64,000 bases of DNA from Thalassomonas haliotis. Lineage in GTDB: Bacteria; Pseudomonadota; Gammaproteobacteria; Enterobacterales; Alteromonadaceae. Position numbers and translations under genes: made by a program. The stretch covers positions 1,550,001 through 1,614,000 of the forward strand of contig NZ_CP059693.1 in NCBI RefSeq assembly GCF_028657945.1. The letters are read 5' to 3'. Shown here in pieces: positions 1 through 8,830 of the stretch. The notes below the pieces were generated by a model. That model did no database searches. It was given only the letters and a program-made list of their open reading frames with translations, and was not told the DNA's origin. The first letter of the stretch is position 1. Every line of letters begins with the position of its first letter.

Positions 1-1
1 G

Positions 2-2902
2 CCGTTAAATACCGTGATCACCAGTGAATTTAATGAGCGTATCGACCCGACCTCCTTGAACAGTAAAAGCTACCGCCTGTACAACCAGACCACGGGCCGT
101 GACGTCTCCGGCTTGTTGAGTTTAAGCGAAGACGGCTTGAGGGTGGCCTTTACCCCGGATAAGTTAGAACCCGGCCATAAGTATTATATTTATATCAGCT
201 ACGGCACCGCATTGAAGGATCTGGTGGGTAATAATATCGGCTGGTATAACAGTTATTATTTTACCACCTCAGGCAGTGTCGATAATACCGCGCCAGAAGT
301 CAGTGTCGCCAATATCAGTGACGGTTTAACTGATGTCCCGGTTAATGCGCCGATCAAATTACGCTTTAGCGAACAGCTCTCCTTGCAGTGCGTGAATGAA
401 AACAGCGTCAGTTTACAGGCAGCAGACGGTGAGGTTGCTTTTAATGTCAGCCTGAGCAACGACCGATTGGAGCTGACCGTTACCCCGGCCGAGCATCTGG
501 CGGCGAATACAGCTTATACCCTGACCCTGGATGGTTTGTGCGATCTCTCCGGTAATAGCCTGGCCAACTACCAGTTAAACTTTACCTCAGATGTCGACGG
601 TTTAGCGGACAATACCGCTCCCAGGGTGGAGGTGATAAGTCCGGCCCATGGCAGCAGCGATGTCGATGTTAACAGCCAGATAATACTGACCTTTGATGAA
701 GCGATAGACCCGGTATCAAGCCCGGGTAAGATCCGCATCTTTAAAAACGGCCAAAGCGGCGACATTGCCGGTTTTTATCAGTTTAGCGGCAATGTACTGA
801 CCTTTACCCCGGCAACCCCTTTACCCGGCGGCAGTAAAATAGAGATTCAACCCCGTTATGTCCAGGATCTGGCGGGTAATGCCACCTGTTGCTGGTATTA
901 CAGCTTTACCACGGCGCCGGAAAGCGATAGCCAGGCCCCGGTGATCACCTCCATCAGCCCGGATGACGGCGCTATGGATATCGGCGTTAATATCCCTGTG
1001 GTGCTGACCTTTAACGAGTCGTTAAATGCCTCTACAGTCAACAACTACAACTTTAAGCTTTACAGCGACGGCAATATTATTACCCCGAGCGTGTACCGCT
1101 CAGGCGATGCGCAAACCGTTACCTTGCGCGGCACCTGGCCTGCGGGTAAAGCCATTTCGGTTATTGTTACCTCGGATGTTGCCGATCTCAGCAATAATAA
1201 GCTCAGTGATTATGCCAGTATCTTTACCACAGCTGTAGTGGATAACGATACTTCACGTCCGAGTGTTTCCCGTTTATATCCCAGTAACGGCGCCAGCAAT
1301 GTGCCCGCCGATACCGCGATTGTGCTCTATACCTCTGAGGTGATGGATGAAAGCAGCTTAAACGATGCCTTTCGCGTGGCAGAAAACGGCGTCTTGATTG
1401 ACGGCACCCTCAAGCTGTCGGCTTCGGGCCAGGCCATCGAATTTATCCCGGATGTGCCCTTTGGCAGCGATGCCCTGGTGCATGTTTATTTAAGCAGCAG
1501 TGCCCGCGATGACTCAGGCAATGCCATTAACCAGTACCAGGCCAGTTTCCGGGTCGCCAATACCGGCAATACTGCCGGTAGCCGGCCGACGCCCGTAACC
1601 TATTTGCCAAGCAACGGCACTGAGGAAGTGATGCTTAATCCGAGCATCCAGATTGCTTATAACCAGCCCCTTAATCCTGACTTTATCAACGACACTTATG
1701 TGGTCTTCAGGGAAAGCGGCAGTACGGTACTTGAGGCCCAGGTGAGCTTGAGTGAAGACGGGTATACCGTGCAAGTGGTGCCGGCGGCATTATTGACTCC
1801 GGGTACTTATTATACCGTCAACCTGGATTACCGCATTGAAGATACCGACGGCGACCGCCAGTATTATAACCGCTCCTTTGGCTTTACCACAGGAGCACAG
1901 GCGGTGGAAGATCAGCAGCGGCCTGTGGTGCTGGCGATGAGTCCGGCCACGGGTATGGATAATGTCGGCATTAACCCCAGATACCATGTGCGCTTTGATG
2001 AAAAGATCAATCCGTTATCTTTCCCGGCCACGACTGATAAAAGCGTTTCTTTTGCTTCAAGCAACCAGGAAGTGTTATATCACAGGTATTCGCCTTTGCC
2101 GGTCAGCAGCGAGCATACCGAAACGGTAAGCGGCATTTTAGATTATGCCGGCAATCCTGTGATGGCTCACAGTGAAACCTTTACCACAGGGGAAAGCCCG
2201 GATGTTACCCGGCCCAATTACAGCACTTATGTGCCGGTTGCCAACAGTACGGTTGCTACCAATGCCAGGGTCACCTGGGTGATGAATGAGGTTATTGACC
2301 CGTTAAGTATCAACAGCGGCAACTTCTATGTCCAGGATACTTATGACGGCTGGCAGAAGGTGGCGGGTACTATAGGTATCGCCGCAGACGGCAAAACCCT
2401 GACCTGGGTGCCGGAGCAGGCGCTGCTTGCCGGGCGGCGCTATTATGCCTATGTCGGCGGTATTACCGACCATAGCGGCAACAGCAATTCGGCGGACGCC
2501 TTCTATTTCTACACGGGCACAGAGCAGGATACCCTGTCGCCCCAGGTTATCCAGACTTCTGTGTTTGAAGGCCAGCTCGATATAGCCACCAATGCCCGCT
2601 TGCGTGTGGTGCTGGATGAACCTGTCAATAAACTGCTGCTTGACGGCGTGACTATCAGTGCTTCGGGTGTCAGGCAAAATGTCAGCGCCAGCCTCGACAG
2701 CTCGGGTACCGTGCTTACCCTGACGCCGCTGACCCTGCTGCCGGCAGATAGCTGGCTGACCTTGCAAGTGGCCGGTTTGGCAGATCTTAGCGGCAATGCC
2801 CTGGCAAATACCGTCGAGGTTAACTTTAAAACCCGAGCCGGCGTAGATGTTTTGACCGGGACCCTGACCAGCTACAGCCCGCTTAACAATGCCCTGGATA
2901 TG
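2..2902 (+). repeat. Cassette copy 1 (967 codons) of the giant Ig protein
   Basis: First visible copy of the nine-domain cassette, cut only by the window edge. The anchor is the codon for the Pro of 'PLN' at base 2, which recurs at 2903 and 5804. Markers in copy 1 are 'ERIDP' near 35-50, the Cys codons near 389 and 540 (domain 2), and the CC codons at 887-892 (domain 3). Confidence 0.85.
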
Positions 2903-5900
2903 CCGCTTAATGCCGTTATTACCACGGACTTTAGCGAGCGTATCGACCCGGCAACCATAAACAGCCAGAGTTTCAGGGTGTATAACCAGACCACGGGGCG
3001 TGATATCGGCGGTGTCCGGCAATTAACCCAGGACGGCCGCCGGATAACCTTTACCCCGGATGCCTTAGAGGCCGGTCATAAGTATTATGTTTATATCAGC
3101 TACGGCACCGCCTTGAAGGATTATGCCGGCAATAATATCGGCTGGTATAACAGCTTCTATTTTACCACTTCAGACAGGCTTGATAATGCTGCGCCTGCGC
3201 TCAGGGTTGCCAATATCAGCGAGGGGCAACTGGAGGTGCCGGTAAATGCGCCGCTGCGCCTGGTCTTTGATGAGCCGCTGGCGCTGCATTGTGTCAATAA
3301 CACCAGTGTCAGCTTATCCGACAATGCCGGAAATGTAGCCGGTAGCGTCGCCCTGAGCAGCGACAGAAAAACCGTCACCTTTACCCCGGATGAATATTTG
3401 GCGGCAGGCACTGACTACAGCCTGAATATCCAGGGATTATGTGATCTGGCGGGCAACAGCCTAGACGGTTACCAGCTTAACTTTACCAGCAACAGCCAGG
3501 GGGATGCCGATACTTCCTATCCCAGGGTTACGGAGATTTCCCCGGCCGATAACAGTGTCGATGTCGATATCAACAGCCAGATAGTGGTGACTTTTGATCA
3601 GGCCATAGACCCTATTACCAGCGCCGATAAGGTGCGGATATTTAAAACCGGGCAAAGCGGCGATCTCGCCGGCAGTTATCAGGTAAGCGATAATGTCCTG
3701 ACCTTTACCCCGGCGACCCCTTTACCCGGCGGCAGTAAGATTGAAGTGCAGACCCGTTATGTCCAGGATCTGGTGGGGAATGCCAGTTGCTGCTGGTACT
3801 ACAGTTTTACTACGGCGCCGGAGTTTGATAGCCAGCCGCCGACTTTAGTTTCGATCACCCCCAGCGACGGCGCTATGGATATCGGCGTGAATATTCCGGT
3901 TGTGCTGACCTTTAGCGAGTCGTTAAATGCCGCCACAGTTACCAGTAATCATTTTAAACTCTACAGCGACGGCAATATTATCACCCCGAGTGTTTACCGC
4001 TCCTCCGATGCGCAAACCGTTACCCTCAGGGGCACCTGGCCTGCGGGTAAAAGCATTTCTGTGCTGGTTACCGGCGGTGTGCAGGACTTGAGCAATAATG
4101 CCCTGGTGGACGAGGTCCGGCTCTTTACCACCGCCGTGGTGGATAATGATAACTCGCGTCCGAGTGTCGCCCGCTTATACCCCGATAACGGCGCCACTAA
4201 CGTGCCCGGTGACAGCAAAGTGGTGATCTATACCTCTGAAGCCATGGATGAAAGCAGCCTGGCGGATGCCTTCAGGGTGACGGAAAATGGCATTTTGGTT
4301 GAAGGACAATTGAACCTGACGGCTTCGGGACAGGCCATTGAGTTTACCCCGGATGCGCCTTTGGCCAGCAATGCCCTGGTGTATGTCTACCTGGACTCAA
4401 GCGCCACAGACGATTCAGGCAATGCCGTCAACCAGTACCAGGGCAGTTTCCGGGTGGCCAATAGCTTAGATACCGCGGGGGTCAGGCCGACACCGCAAAC
4501 TTATGTGCCGAGCAACGGCAGCACAGGTGTGATGCTCAACCCCAGTATCCAGATTGCCTACAATCAGCAAATGGACGGTGATTTTATCGACGATACCCGG
4601 GTGGTGCTGCGGGATAACGGCGGCACGGTTATTCCTGCCCAGGTAAGCCTTAACAGCGACGGTTATACCGTGGAAGTGGTGCCGGGCAGCCTGCTGGCCC
4701 CGGACAGCTATTATTATGTCAGTTTGGATTATCGTATCCAGGATACGGACGGCGATAACCAGTATTATAACCGCTCCTTCAGCTTTACGACCGGAGCCGA
4801 TGCTGTGGAAGATCTGCAGCGGCCTATGGTCACGGAAATGAGTCCGGCAAGCGGCATGGAAAATGTCGGTATCAATCCCAGGTATCACCTGAGGTTTGAT
4901 GAGGGCATCAATACCCTGAGCTTTCCGGATCAGCAGAACCTGAGCCTGTCTTTTGCGTCCGACAACCGTGAAGTGCTTTATCACAGGTATTCGCCCTTGC
5001 CGGTCAACAGTGCTTTTACCGAGACTGTTAGCGGCGTTCGCGATTATTCCGGCAACCTGGTGGTGGAGCACAGTGAAAGCTTTACCACAGGCGATAGCCT
5101 GGATGTTACTGCGCCGAACTATGTCAGCTATGTGCCGGGTGCCAACAGCACAGTGGCCACTAATACCTCGGTCACCTGGCTGATGAATGAGGTGATAGAC
5201 CCGGTCAGCTTCAACTCAGGCAACTTCTATGTCCAGGATACCAATGACGGCTGGAACAAGGTGGCAGGCACTATCGGCATCGACAGCGACGGTAAAACCC
5301 TGACCTGGGTGCCGGATGAAGCCCTGATTGCCGAGCACAGGTATTATGCCTATCTGGGCAATGTCACCGATCTCAGCGGTAACGGCAATTCCGCCGATGC
5401 CTTTTATTTCACTAGCGGGGCCGAGGCCGATACCACAGCACCTGTGCTGGTGAAAACCTCCGTCAGCGAAGGACTTGAAGCTGTGCCCACCAATGCCCGT
5501 ATCAAGCTGGTTGTTAATGAGCCGCTGAATAAGCTACACCTTGACGGCGTGACCTTGTCTTTTGGCAACCAAGTGCAAAATGTCGGCTACAGCTTAGACA
5601 GCTCAGGTACCGTGCTGACCCTGACACCGAAAACCCTGTTGCCGGCAAATAGCTGGTTAACCCTGAAAGTCTCGGGTTTACAGGATATCAGCTCCAATGT
5701 GCTGGCAACGGCGACAGAAGTTAACTTTAAGACCTCGGGCGGGGTTGATGTCTTAACCGGCAGCTTGAGTTTATACAGCCCGGGGAACAATGCTCAGGAT
5801 GTGCCGCTAAATGCGCTGATCACGGCTGATTTTAACGAACGTATCGATCCGACTTCTTTAAACAGCCAAAGTTTCAGGCTCTATGACCAGACCGGCGGTG

Positions 5901-6739
5901 TCTATATAGACGGTGAGATAAGCTTAAGTGAAGACGGCCGCCGGGTGACCTTTACCCCTGAGTTGCTCGAAGGTGACCGCAGGTATTATGTTTATATCAG
6001 TTACGGTACGGCGCTTAAGGATTTGGCAAACAATAATATCGGCTGGTATAACAGTTATTATTTCACCACCAGTGACAGGGATGATAATAGCGCCGCGCAA
6101 GTAACGGCAACCAACCTGGATTTGGGCTTATCCCAGGTGCCGGTCAATACCCCGCTGCGCCTGGTGCTTGATGAAGTATTAGCGCCCCATTGCGTCAATA
6201 GCGATACCGTCATCCTTAGCGGTGGTGGCAATAGGGTTGACGGCAGTGTGCTCTTAAGTTCAGATCGTAAAACCATTACTTTCACGCCAACGCAGGCTTT
6301 GGCGGTATCAACAGATTTTAGCCTGAAACTCGACGGCATCTGCGATCTGGCGGACAACCACCTGATGGCATATCAGCTGAATTTCAGTACCGACAGCTCG
6401 GATACTTTTGATACCAGTGGCCCGCTATTAAGTCGCATTACCCCGGCAAACGGCAGCAGCGATCAGGCAGTGAATAGCGAAGTTGAACTTATATTTGACG
6501 ATATTCTTGATCCCGCTAGCCTGGGGGAAAATACTGCCAGCGCCCCGATACGGATTTATTCCGGCTCCACCTATTATCCGGGCAGTTTTGCTTTTGCCGG
6601 CAATAAGGTGACTTTTACCCCGCTAAATCCGTTTCCTGAAAATACCCGCGTCTATGTTTATTTACGCTCGGTACCGGACAGGGTTGGCAACAGCCAGTGC
6701 TGCTGGTCTTATTATTTCAATACTGAAAACCTGGAGTAA
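2..6739 (+). CDS. Giant Ig-like (SbsA/Big_5-type) repeat surface protein, 5' end outside window
   Basis: The reading frame is open through the left edge: codons from base 2 continue the repeat pattern seen internally, so the true start lies upstream and the GTG at 14 is not a start. The visible 2245 residues are about 21 consecutive domains of roughly 100-110 residues. Each carries the SbsA_Ig-like pattern: 'P..G..(D/N)VP.N..I...F.E.(I/L)DP' near its start, 'V(T/E)FTP...L..G..Y.V.(L/I)' in the middle and '(D/L)..GN......F.(F/T)T' at the end. Nine different domains form a cassette of exactly 967 residues; the window holds nearly one, one full, and the first three domains of a third copy, ending in a normal TAA. 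Cysteines occur only in cassette domain 2 (two, spaced) and domain 3 (a vicinal CC before Trp). No LPXTG motif or transmembrane segment is seen at the C-terminus. Such proteins are usually exported adhesins or matrix proteins; the function here is inferred. The small membrane protein and DsbC-like gene downstream form a likely operon. Confidence 0.88.
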   Translation, partial: PLNTVITSEFNERIDPTSLNSKSYRLYNQTTGRDVSGLLSLSEDGLRVAFTPDKLEPGHKYYIYISYGTALKDLVGNNIGWYNSYYFTTSGSVDNTAPEVSVANISDGLTDVPVNAPIKLRFSEQLSLQCVNENSVSLQAADGEVAFNVSLSNDRLELTVTPAEHLAANTAYTLTLDGLCDLSGNSLANYQLNFTSDVDGLADNTAPRVEVISPAHGSSDVDVNSQIILTFDEAIDPVSSPGKIRIFKNGQSGDIAGFYQFSGNVLTFTPATPLPGGSKIEIQPRYVQDLAGNATCCWYYSFTTAPESDSQAPVITSISPDDGAMDIGVNIPVVLTFNESLNASTVNNYNFKLYSDGNIITPSVYRSGDAQTVTLRGTWPAGKAISVIVTSDVADLSNNKLSDYASIFTTAVVDNDTSRPSVSRLYPSNGASNVPADTAIVLYTSEVMDESSLNDAFRVAENGVLIDGTLKLSASGQAIEFIPDVPFGSDALVHVYLSSSARDDSGNAINQYQASFRVANTGNTAGSRPTPVTYLPSNGTEEVMLNPSIQIAYNQPLNPDFINDTYVVFRESGSTVLEAQVSLSEDGYTVQVVPAALLTPGTYYTVNLDYRIEDTDGDRQYYNRSFGFTTGAQAVEDQQRPVVLAMSPATGMDNVGINPRYHVRFDEKINPLSFPATTDKSVSFASSNQEVLYHRYSPLPVSSEHTETVSGILDYAGNPVMAHSETFTTGESPDVTRPNYSTYVPVANSTVATNARVTWVMNEVIDPLSINSGNFYVQDTYDGWQKVAGTIGIAADGKTLTWVPEQALLAGRRYYAYVGGITDHSGNSNSADAFYFYTGTEQDTLSPQVIQTSVFEGQLDIATNARLRVVLDEPVNKLLLDGVTISASGVRQNVSASLDSSGTVLTLTPLTLLPADSWLTLQVAGLADLSGNALANTVEVNFKTRAGVDVLTGTLTSYSPLNNALDMPLNAVITTDFSERIDPATINSQSFRVYNQTTGRDIGGVRQLTQDGRRITFTPDALEAGHKYYVYISYGTALKDYAGNNIGWYNSFYFTTSDRLDNAAPALRVANISEGQLEVPVNAPLRLVFDEPLALHCVNNTSVSLSDNAGNVAGSVALSSDRKTVTFTPDEYLAAGTDYSLNIQGLCDLAGNSLDGYQLNFTSNSQGDADTSYPRVTEISPADNSVDVDINSQIVVTFDQAIDPITSADKVRIFKTGQSGDLAGSYQVSDNVLTFTPATPLPGGSKIEVQTRYVQDLVGNASCCWYYSFTTAPEFDSQPPTLVSITPSDGAMDIGVNIPVVLTFSESLNAATVTSNHFKLYSDGNIITPSVYRSSDAQTVTLRGTWPAGKSISVLVTGGVQDLSNNALVDEVRLFTTAVVDNDNSRPSVARLYPDNGATNVPGDSKVVIYTSEAMDESSLADAFRVTENGILVEGQLNLTASGQAIEFTPDAPLASNALVYVYLDSSATDDSGNAVNQYQGSFRVANSLDTAGVRPTPQTYVPSNGSTGVMLNPSIQIAYNQQMDGDFIDDTRVVLRDNGGTVIPAQVSLNSDGYTVEVVPGSLLAPDSYYYVSLDYRIQDTDGDNQYYNRSFSFTTGADAVEDLQRPMVTEMSPASGMENVGINPRYHLRFDEGINTLSFPDQQNLSLSFASDNREVLYHRYSPLPVNSAFTETVSGVRDYSGNLVVEHSESFTTGDSLDVTAPNYVSYVPGANSTVATNTSVTWLMNEVIDPVSFNSGNFYVQDTNDGWNKVAGTIGIDSDGKTLTWVPDEALIAEHRYYAYLGNVTDLSGNGNSADAFYFTSGAEADTTAPVLVKTSVSEGLEAVPTNARIKLVVNEPLNKLHLDGVTLSFGNQVQNVGYSLDSSGTVLTLTPKTLLPANSWLTLKVSGLQDISSNVLATATEVNFKTSGGVDVLTGSLSLYSPGNNAQDVPLNALITADFNERIDPTSLNSQSFRLYDQTGGVYIDGEISLSEDGRRVTFTPELLEGDRRYYVYISYGTALKDLANNNIGWYNSYYFTTSDRDDNSAAQVTATNLDLGLSQVPVNTPLRLVLDEVLAPHCVNSDTVILSGGGNRVDGSVLLSSDRKTITFTPTQALAVSTDFSLKLDGICDLADNHLMAYQLNFSTDSSDTFDTSGPLLSRITPANGSSDQAVNSEVELIFDDILDPASLGENTASAPIRIYSGSTYYPGSFAFAGNKVTFTPLNPFPENTRVYVYLRSVPDRVGNSQCCWSYYFNTENLE
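2903..5803 (+). repeat. Cassette copy 2 (2901 nt, complete)
   Basis: The complete nine-domain unit, in the same order as copy 1 and at exactly the same length. The CC codons sit 885 nt into the unit in both copies. Sequence has drifted at many third positions and at some residues, so the duplication is not very recent, yet no net insertion or deletion has been kept. Confidence 0.85.
5804..6736 (+). repeat. Cassette copy 3 (partial, domains 1-3 only)
   Basis: Only the first three domains are present before the stop codon. The CC codons are at 6698-6703, 894 nt into the unit, i.e. three residues later than in copies 1 and 2. Ending right after the CC domain means this domain forms the natural C-terminus of the protein. 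Confidence 0.8.
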
Positions 6740-6748
6740 GGAAGTGTT

Positions 6749-7153
6749 ATGAAAGTGCTAAGCAATATGAAATTCAACCTCTTGTTATTGGTGTTGCTGA
6801 GCCTGGGGGGCTATTTTGTTTTTACCCAGGGGCCGGAAGGGACAGGGCAGGAGGCCGGGCCGGTGAATAAGCAGGCACAAGCCGGGGCTGCGTTACCGGA
6901 CTTTGACCAGCGAAAAGTCACTCACGCCGCTAAAAGCGCTGAGCAGGCAAGTGAAGCTTTGCCTGTCGACGCCGATTTTAATGCCGATGAAGTGCTGGTT
7001 AGCGCCGGGCAGCAACTCGATGTCATTATCAATGAATATAACCAGGTACTGGATGACCCCAAGGCCAGAAAAGCACTGGAGCAGCGCATGCAGCAGACCG
7101 CGGTAGCATATAAAAAAGCTATTTTGGCAAAAGTGCGCAAGGGTGAAATATGA
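6749..7153 (+). CDS. Small single-pass membrane protein, unknown function
   Basis: 134 residues, not recognised as a known family. The start ATG follows AAGGAAG at a suitable distance and lies 10 nt after the giant gene's stop. Residues about 8-24 (FNLLLLVLLSLGGYFVF) are a single membrane segment or uncleaved signal anchor. The remaining ~110 residues are hydrophilic: a low-complexity G/A/Q-rich stretch (25-50), then a helix-prone C-terminal half (about 80-134) with heptad-like hydrophobics and a basic end (KKAILAKVRKGEI). There are no cysteines. Its stop overlaps the start of the next gene (ATGA), which argues for translational coupling with the DsbC-like protein. An accessory or anchoring role for the giant protein is possible but is only inferred from position. 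Confidence 0.6.
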   Translation: MKVLSNMKFNLLLLVLLSLGGYFVFTQGPEGTGQEAGPVNKQAQAGAALPDFDQRKVTHAAKSAEQASEALPVDADFNADEVLVSAGQQLDVIINEYNQVLDDPKARKALEQRMQQTAVAYKKAILAKVRKGEI

Positions 7154-8043
7154 GCCAGGTTAAGCGCCTGCTGCTTTGTTGCTGCTTGTTTTTGCTTGCT
7201 CCCCTGGTTTTGTCGGTTGAGATAGCCGATAGCCGGCTTATTCCTTCGCCACAAACCCATGGGGCATTTTTACTGGAAAAATGGCAGCCGGATGCCCCCA
7301 GTATTATCGCCTTTAAAGATCCTTATTGCCCATATTGCATTAAGGCGCTGAAAAAACTGGACAGGTTAAAGGGATATAATGTTTTTATGTTCTGGTCGCC
7401 AATACTGGGAGAGGCGAGCAAAGCAAAAGTTGATGAAATCCTTAACTGTCAAAGCCCGGTGAGCCTGGCGGTGTTTGCCGCTGTGGTTAACCGCAAAAAG
7501 GTGGACTGCGATCGGCCGGCAGGGGCCAAAGCAGGCGGGGATTTAAAATACCTTAACGAGCAGATCGTAGCCCATTACGATCCCCGGTCGGTGCCTTCTT
7601 ATTATTTTGGCGGACAGAAAGTCTCTATCAGTGCCCTGGACAAGTTTAAACGCCAGCTAAGCAGTGCGGTGAAGCCGGTACAGCTTAACTGGCAGCGTTA
7701 TCAGAGCCTGAAGTTGCCGCAGCAACACCACAGTGGTCTAGCCAATGTTATTGTTTTTGCTCCCAAGCATTTGCAGCAACAAACAGCCTTTACCGACGCC
7801 CTGAAAGCGGATTATCGCTACAACTGGTTTGTTGCCGATCTCAGCTGTGCCGGCAAGGCTTGTCAAAGCAGTAAGCAAGCCAGATTATCGGCGGAGTTGC
7901 GCCTGTTATTGGCGGCGGATGGCCGCGAGCAAACGACTTTTGCCATTAATGGTATGGTGCTGCAGCCGGAGCGTTATCAGCGCTTTATCTCCGGGGAAAT
8001 TATCGACCTGGCCTTGCTGTCCCCAGCTAATGTCGGTAACTAG
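7150..8043 (+). CDS. Secreted DsbC/DsbG-like thioredoxin-fold protein
   Basis: 297 residues. N-terminal signal peptide (MSQVKRLLLCCCLFLLAPLVLS), then a thioredoxin-like domain with the active site C60-P-Y-C63 in the context 'FKDPYCPYC', and a 'SVPSYYF' segment that should hold the cis-proline. This is the DsbC/DsbG-type arrangement, although the usual N-terminal dimerisation domain is missing: the active site begins only about 35 residues after the signal. The C-terminal ~110 residues are not recognised and hold an extra Cys pair ('SCAGKAC'); two more cysteines lie between ('LNCQSP', 'VDCDRP'). It overlaps the preceding small membrane gene by 4 nt. The likely role is periplasmic thiol-disulfide exchange, perhaps for the Cys-bearing giant protein made upstream (inference). 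Confidence 0.75.
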   Translation: MSQVKRLLLCCCLFLLAPLVLSVEIADSRLIPSPQTHGAFLLEKWQPDAPSIIAFKDPYCPYCIKALKKLDRLKGYNVFMFWSPILGEASKAKVDEILNCQSPVSLAVFAAVVNRKKVDCDRPAGAKAGGDLKYLNEQIVAHYDPRSVPSYYFGGQKVSISALDKFKRQLSSAVKPVQLNWQRYQSLKLPQQHHSGLANVIVFAPKHLQQQTAFTDALKADYRYNWFVADLSCAGKACQSSKQARLSAELRLLLAADGREQTTFAINGMVLQPERYQRFISGEIIDLALLSPANVGN

Positions 8044-8096
8044 TTCCGAGCACAGAGAATTCAACACATTTTACAGGTTAACATTTAAACGTTTTT

Positions 8097-8124
8097 TTGC
8101 CGTTATGGAAAAATATGTTAAACT
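8097..8124 (+). promoter_or_regulatory. Candidate sigma-70 promoter of the glutaredoxin gene
   Basis: TTGCCG (8097-8102), a 16-bp spacer ending in TGT, then TAAACT (8119-8124). The TG before the -10 gives an extended -10 element. It lies 34 bp before the ATG at 8158. Confidence 0.45.
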
Positions 8125-8157
8125 CGCCGCCGTTTTTAGTCGTTAAAAGTGAGTATT

Positions 8158-8520
8158 ATGTTTATTATTCGTTGGCTCCTGGGCCGGATAATCCTGTTTT
8201 TTGATTTTATTTTTACCCCCCGCGGCCCGAAAAGAGCCGAGGCCGAGCAGCAGGAAATCAATCAGCGCATTGCCAACATGAGTTTGTATCAGTTGCCGGC
8301 CTGTCCGTTTTGCGTCAAGGTTCGCCGTGCGATGAAGCGTCATGGTCTGCCTGTGGAATTGCGTAATATTAACCGGGATGAGAACTATAAGCAGGAATTG
8401 ATCAGTGAAGGCGGTAAGCGTACCGTGCCTTGCCTGCGAATCGTTAATAAAGATGATTCCGTACACTGGTTATATGAGTCCAGTGAAATTGTCACTTACC
8501 TGGAAAAAATCGCCAGCTAA
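8158..8520 (+). CDS. Membrane-anchored glutaredoxin-like protein
   Basis: 120 residues from the ATG at 8158; an upstream GTG at 8149 would add three residues, but the sequence AAGTGAG sits at ribosome-binding distance from the ATG. Residues 1-20 (MFIIRWLLGRIILFFDFIF) form a membrane anchor. A glutaredoxin / GST-N-like domain follows: the CPFC active site in 'LPACPFCVKV', then 'GKRTVPCLRI' with the cis-Pro, and 'LYESSEIVTYL' as in the glutathione-binding segment of the glutaredoxin/GST-N fold. It is probably a thiol reductase held at the cytoplasmic face of the membrane. A clear terminator follows. Confidence 0.75.
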   Translation: MFIIRWLLGRIILFFDFIFTPRGPKRAEAEQQEINQRIANMSLYQLPACPFCVKVRRAMKRHGLPVELRNINRDENYKQELISEGGKRTVPCLRIVNKDDSVHWLYESSEIVTYLEKIAS

Positions 8521-8538
8521 TCTCCCCGATATTGTTTT

Positions 8539-8573
8539 AAGCTAACAGCTGCTGCCTGTTAGCTTTTGCTTTA
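8539..8573 (+). terminator. Rho-independent terminator after the glutaredoxin gene
   Basis: Perfect 10-bp stem AAGCTAACAG / CTGTTAGCTT with a 7-nt loop, followed by TTGCTTTA. The rest of the 8521-8830 gap holds the candidate msrP promoter and nothing else recognisable. Confidence 0.8.
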
Positions 8574-8679
8574 TTGCCCCTTCAATAGTCTTTCTCTTAA
8601 ATTTCTTTTTATCCTGATCATTGTCTTGATCTTGGTTTTCTGTTGTTTTTGTCAGCCAATGCTATATTTTTTCCGGGTA

Positions 8680-8709
8680 TTGACGTTATTTCCGGTCATT
8701 TGGCATTAA
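8680..8709 (+). promoter_or_regulatory. Candidate promoter for msrPQ
   Basis: TTGACG (8680-8685) with CATTAA (8704-8709) at an 18-bp spacing, about 120 bp before the msrP start. The match is moderate. Confidence 0.35.
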
Positions 8710-8830
8710 TGGCGGGTAAAGTTAACAAAAGTATCACAGATGAAATATTATCAATATCAGGCCTATCTATAGCTTTATCAGGACAAGAAAAGCTGCGTTA
8801 GTGCGGAAATTATTTTAGCGGGATGAAAAT

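Noticed and set aside
14-19. GTG at 14 as the start of the giant protein
   Set aside because: The frame is open to base 2 and the upstream codons already match the repeat, so the gene begins before the window.
2303-3022. A 239-codon open frame on the minus strand inside the giant gene
   Set aside because: Lies antisense to a well-supported coding frame; composition follows the antisense of repeat codons and no domain is recognisable.
4466-5071. A 201-codon minus-strand frame inside the giant gene
   Set aside because: Mirrors another cassette copy in antisense; an artefact of repeat codon usage.
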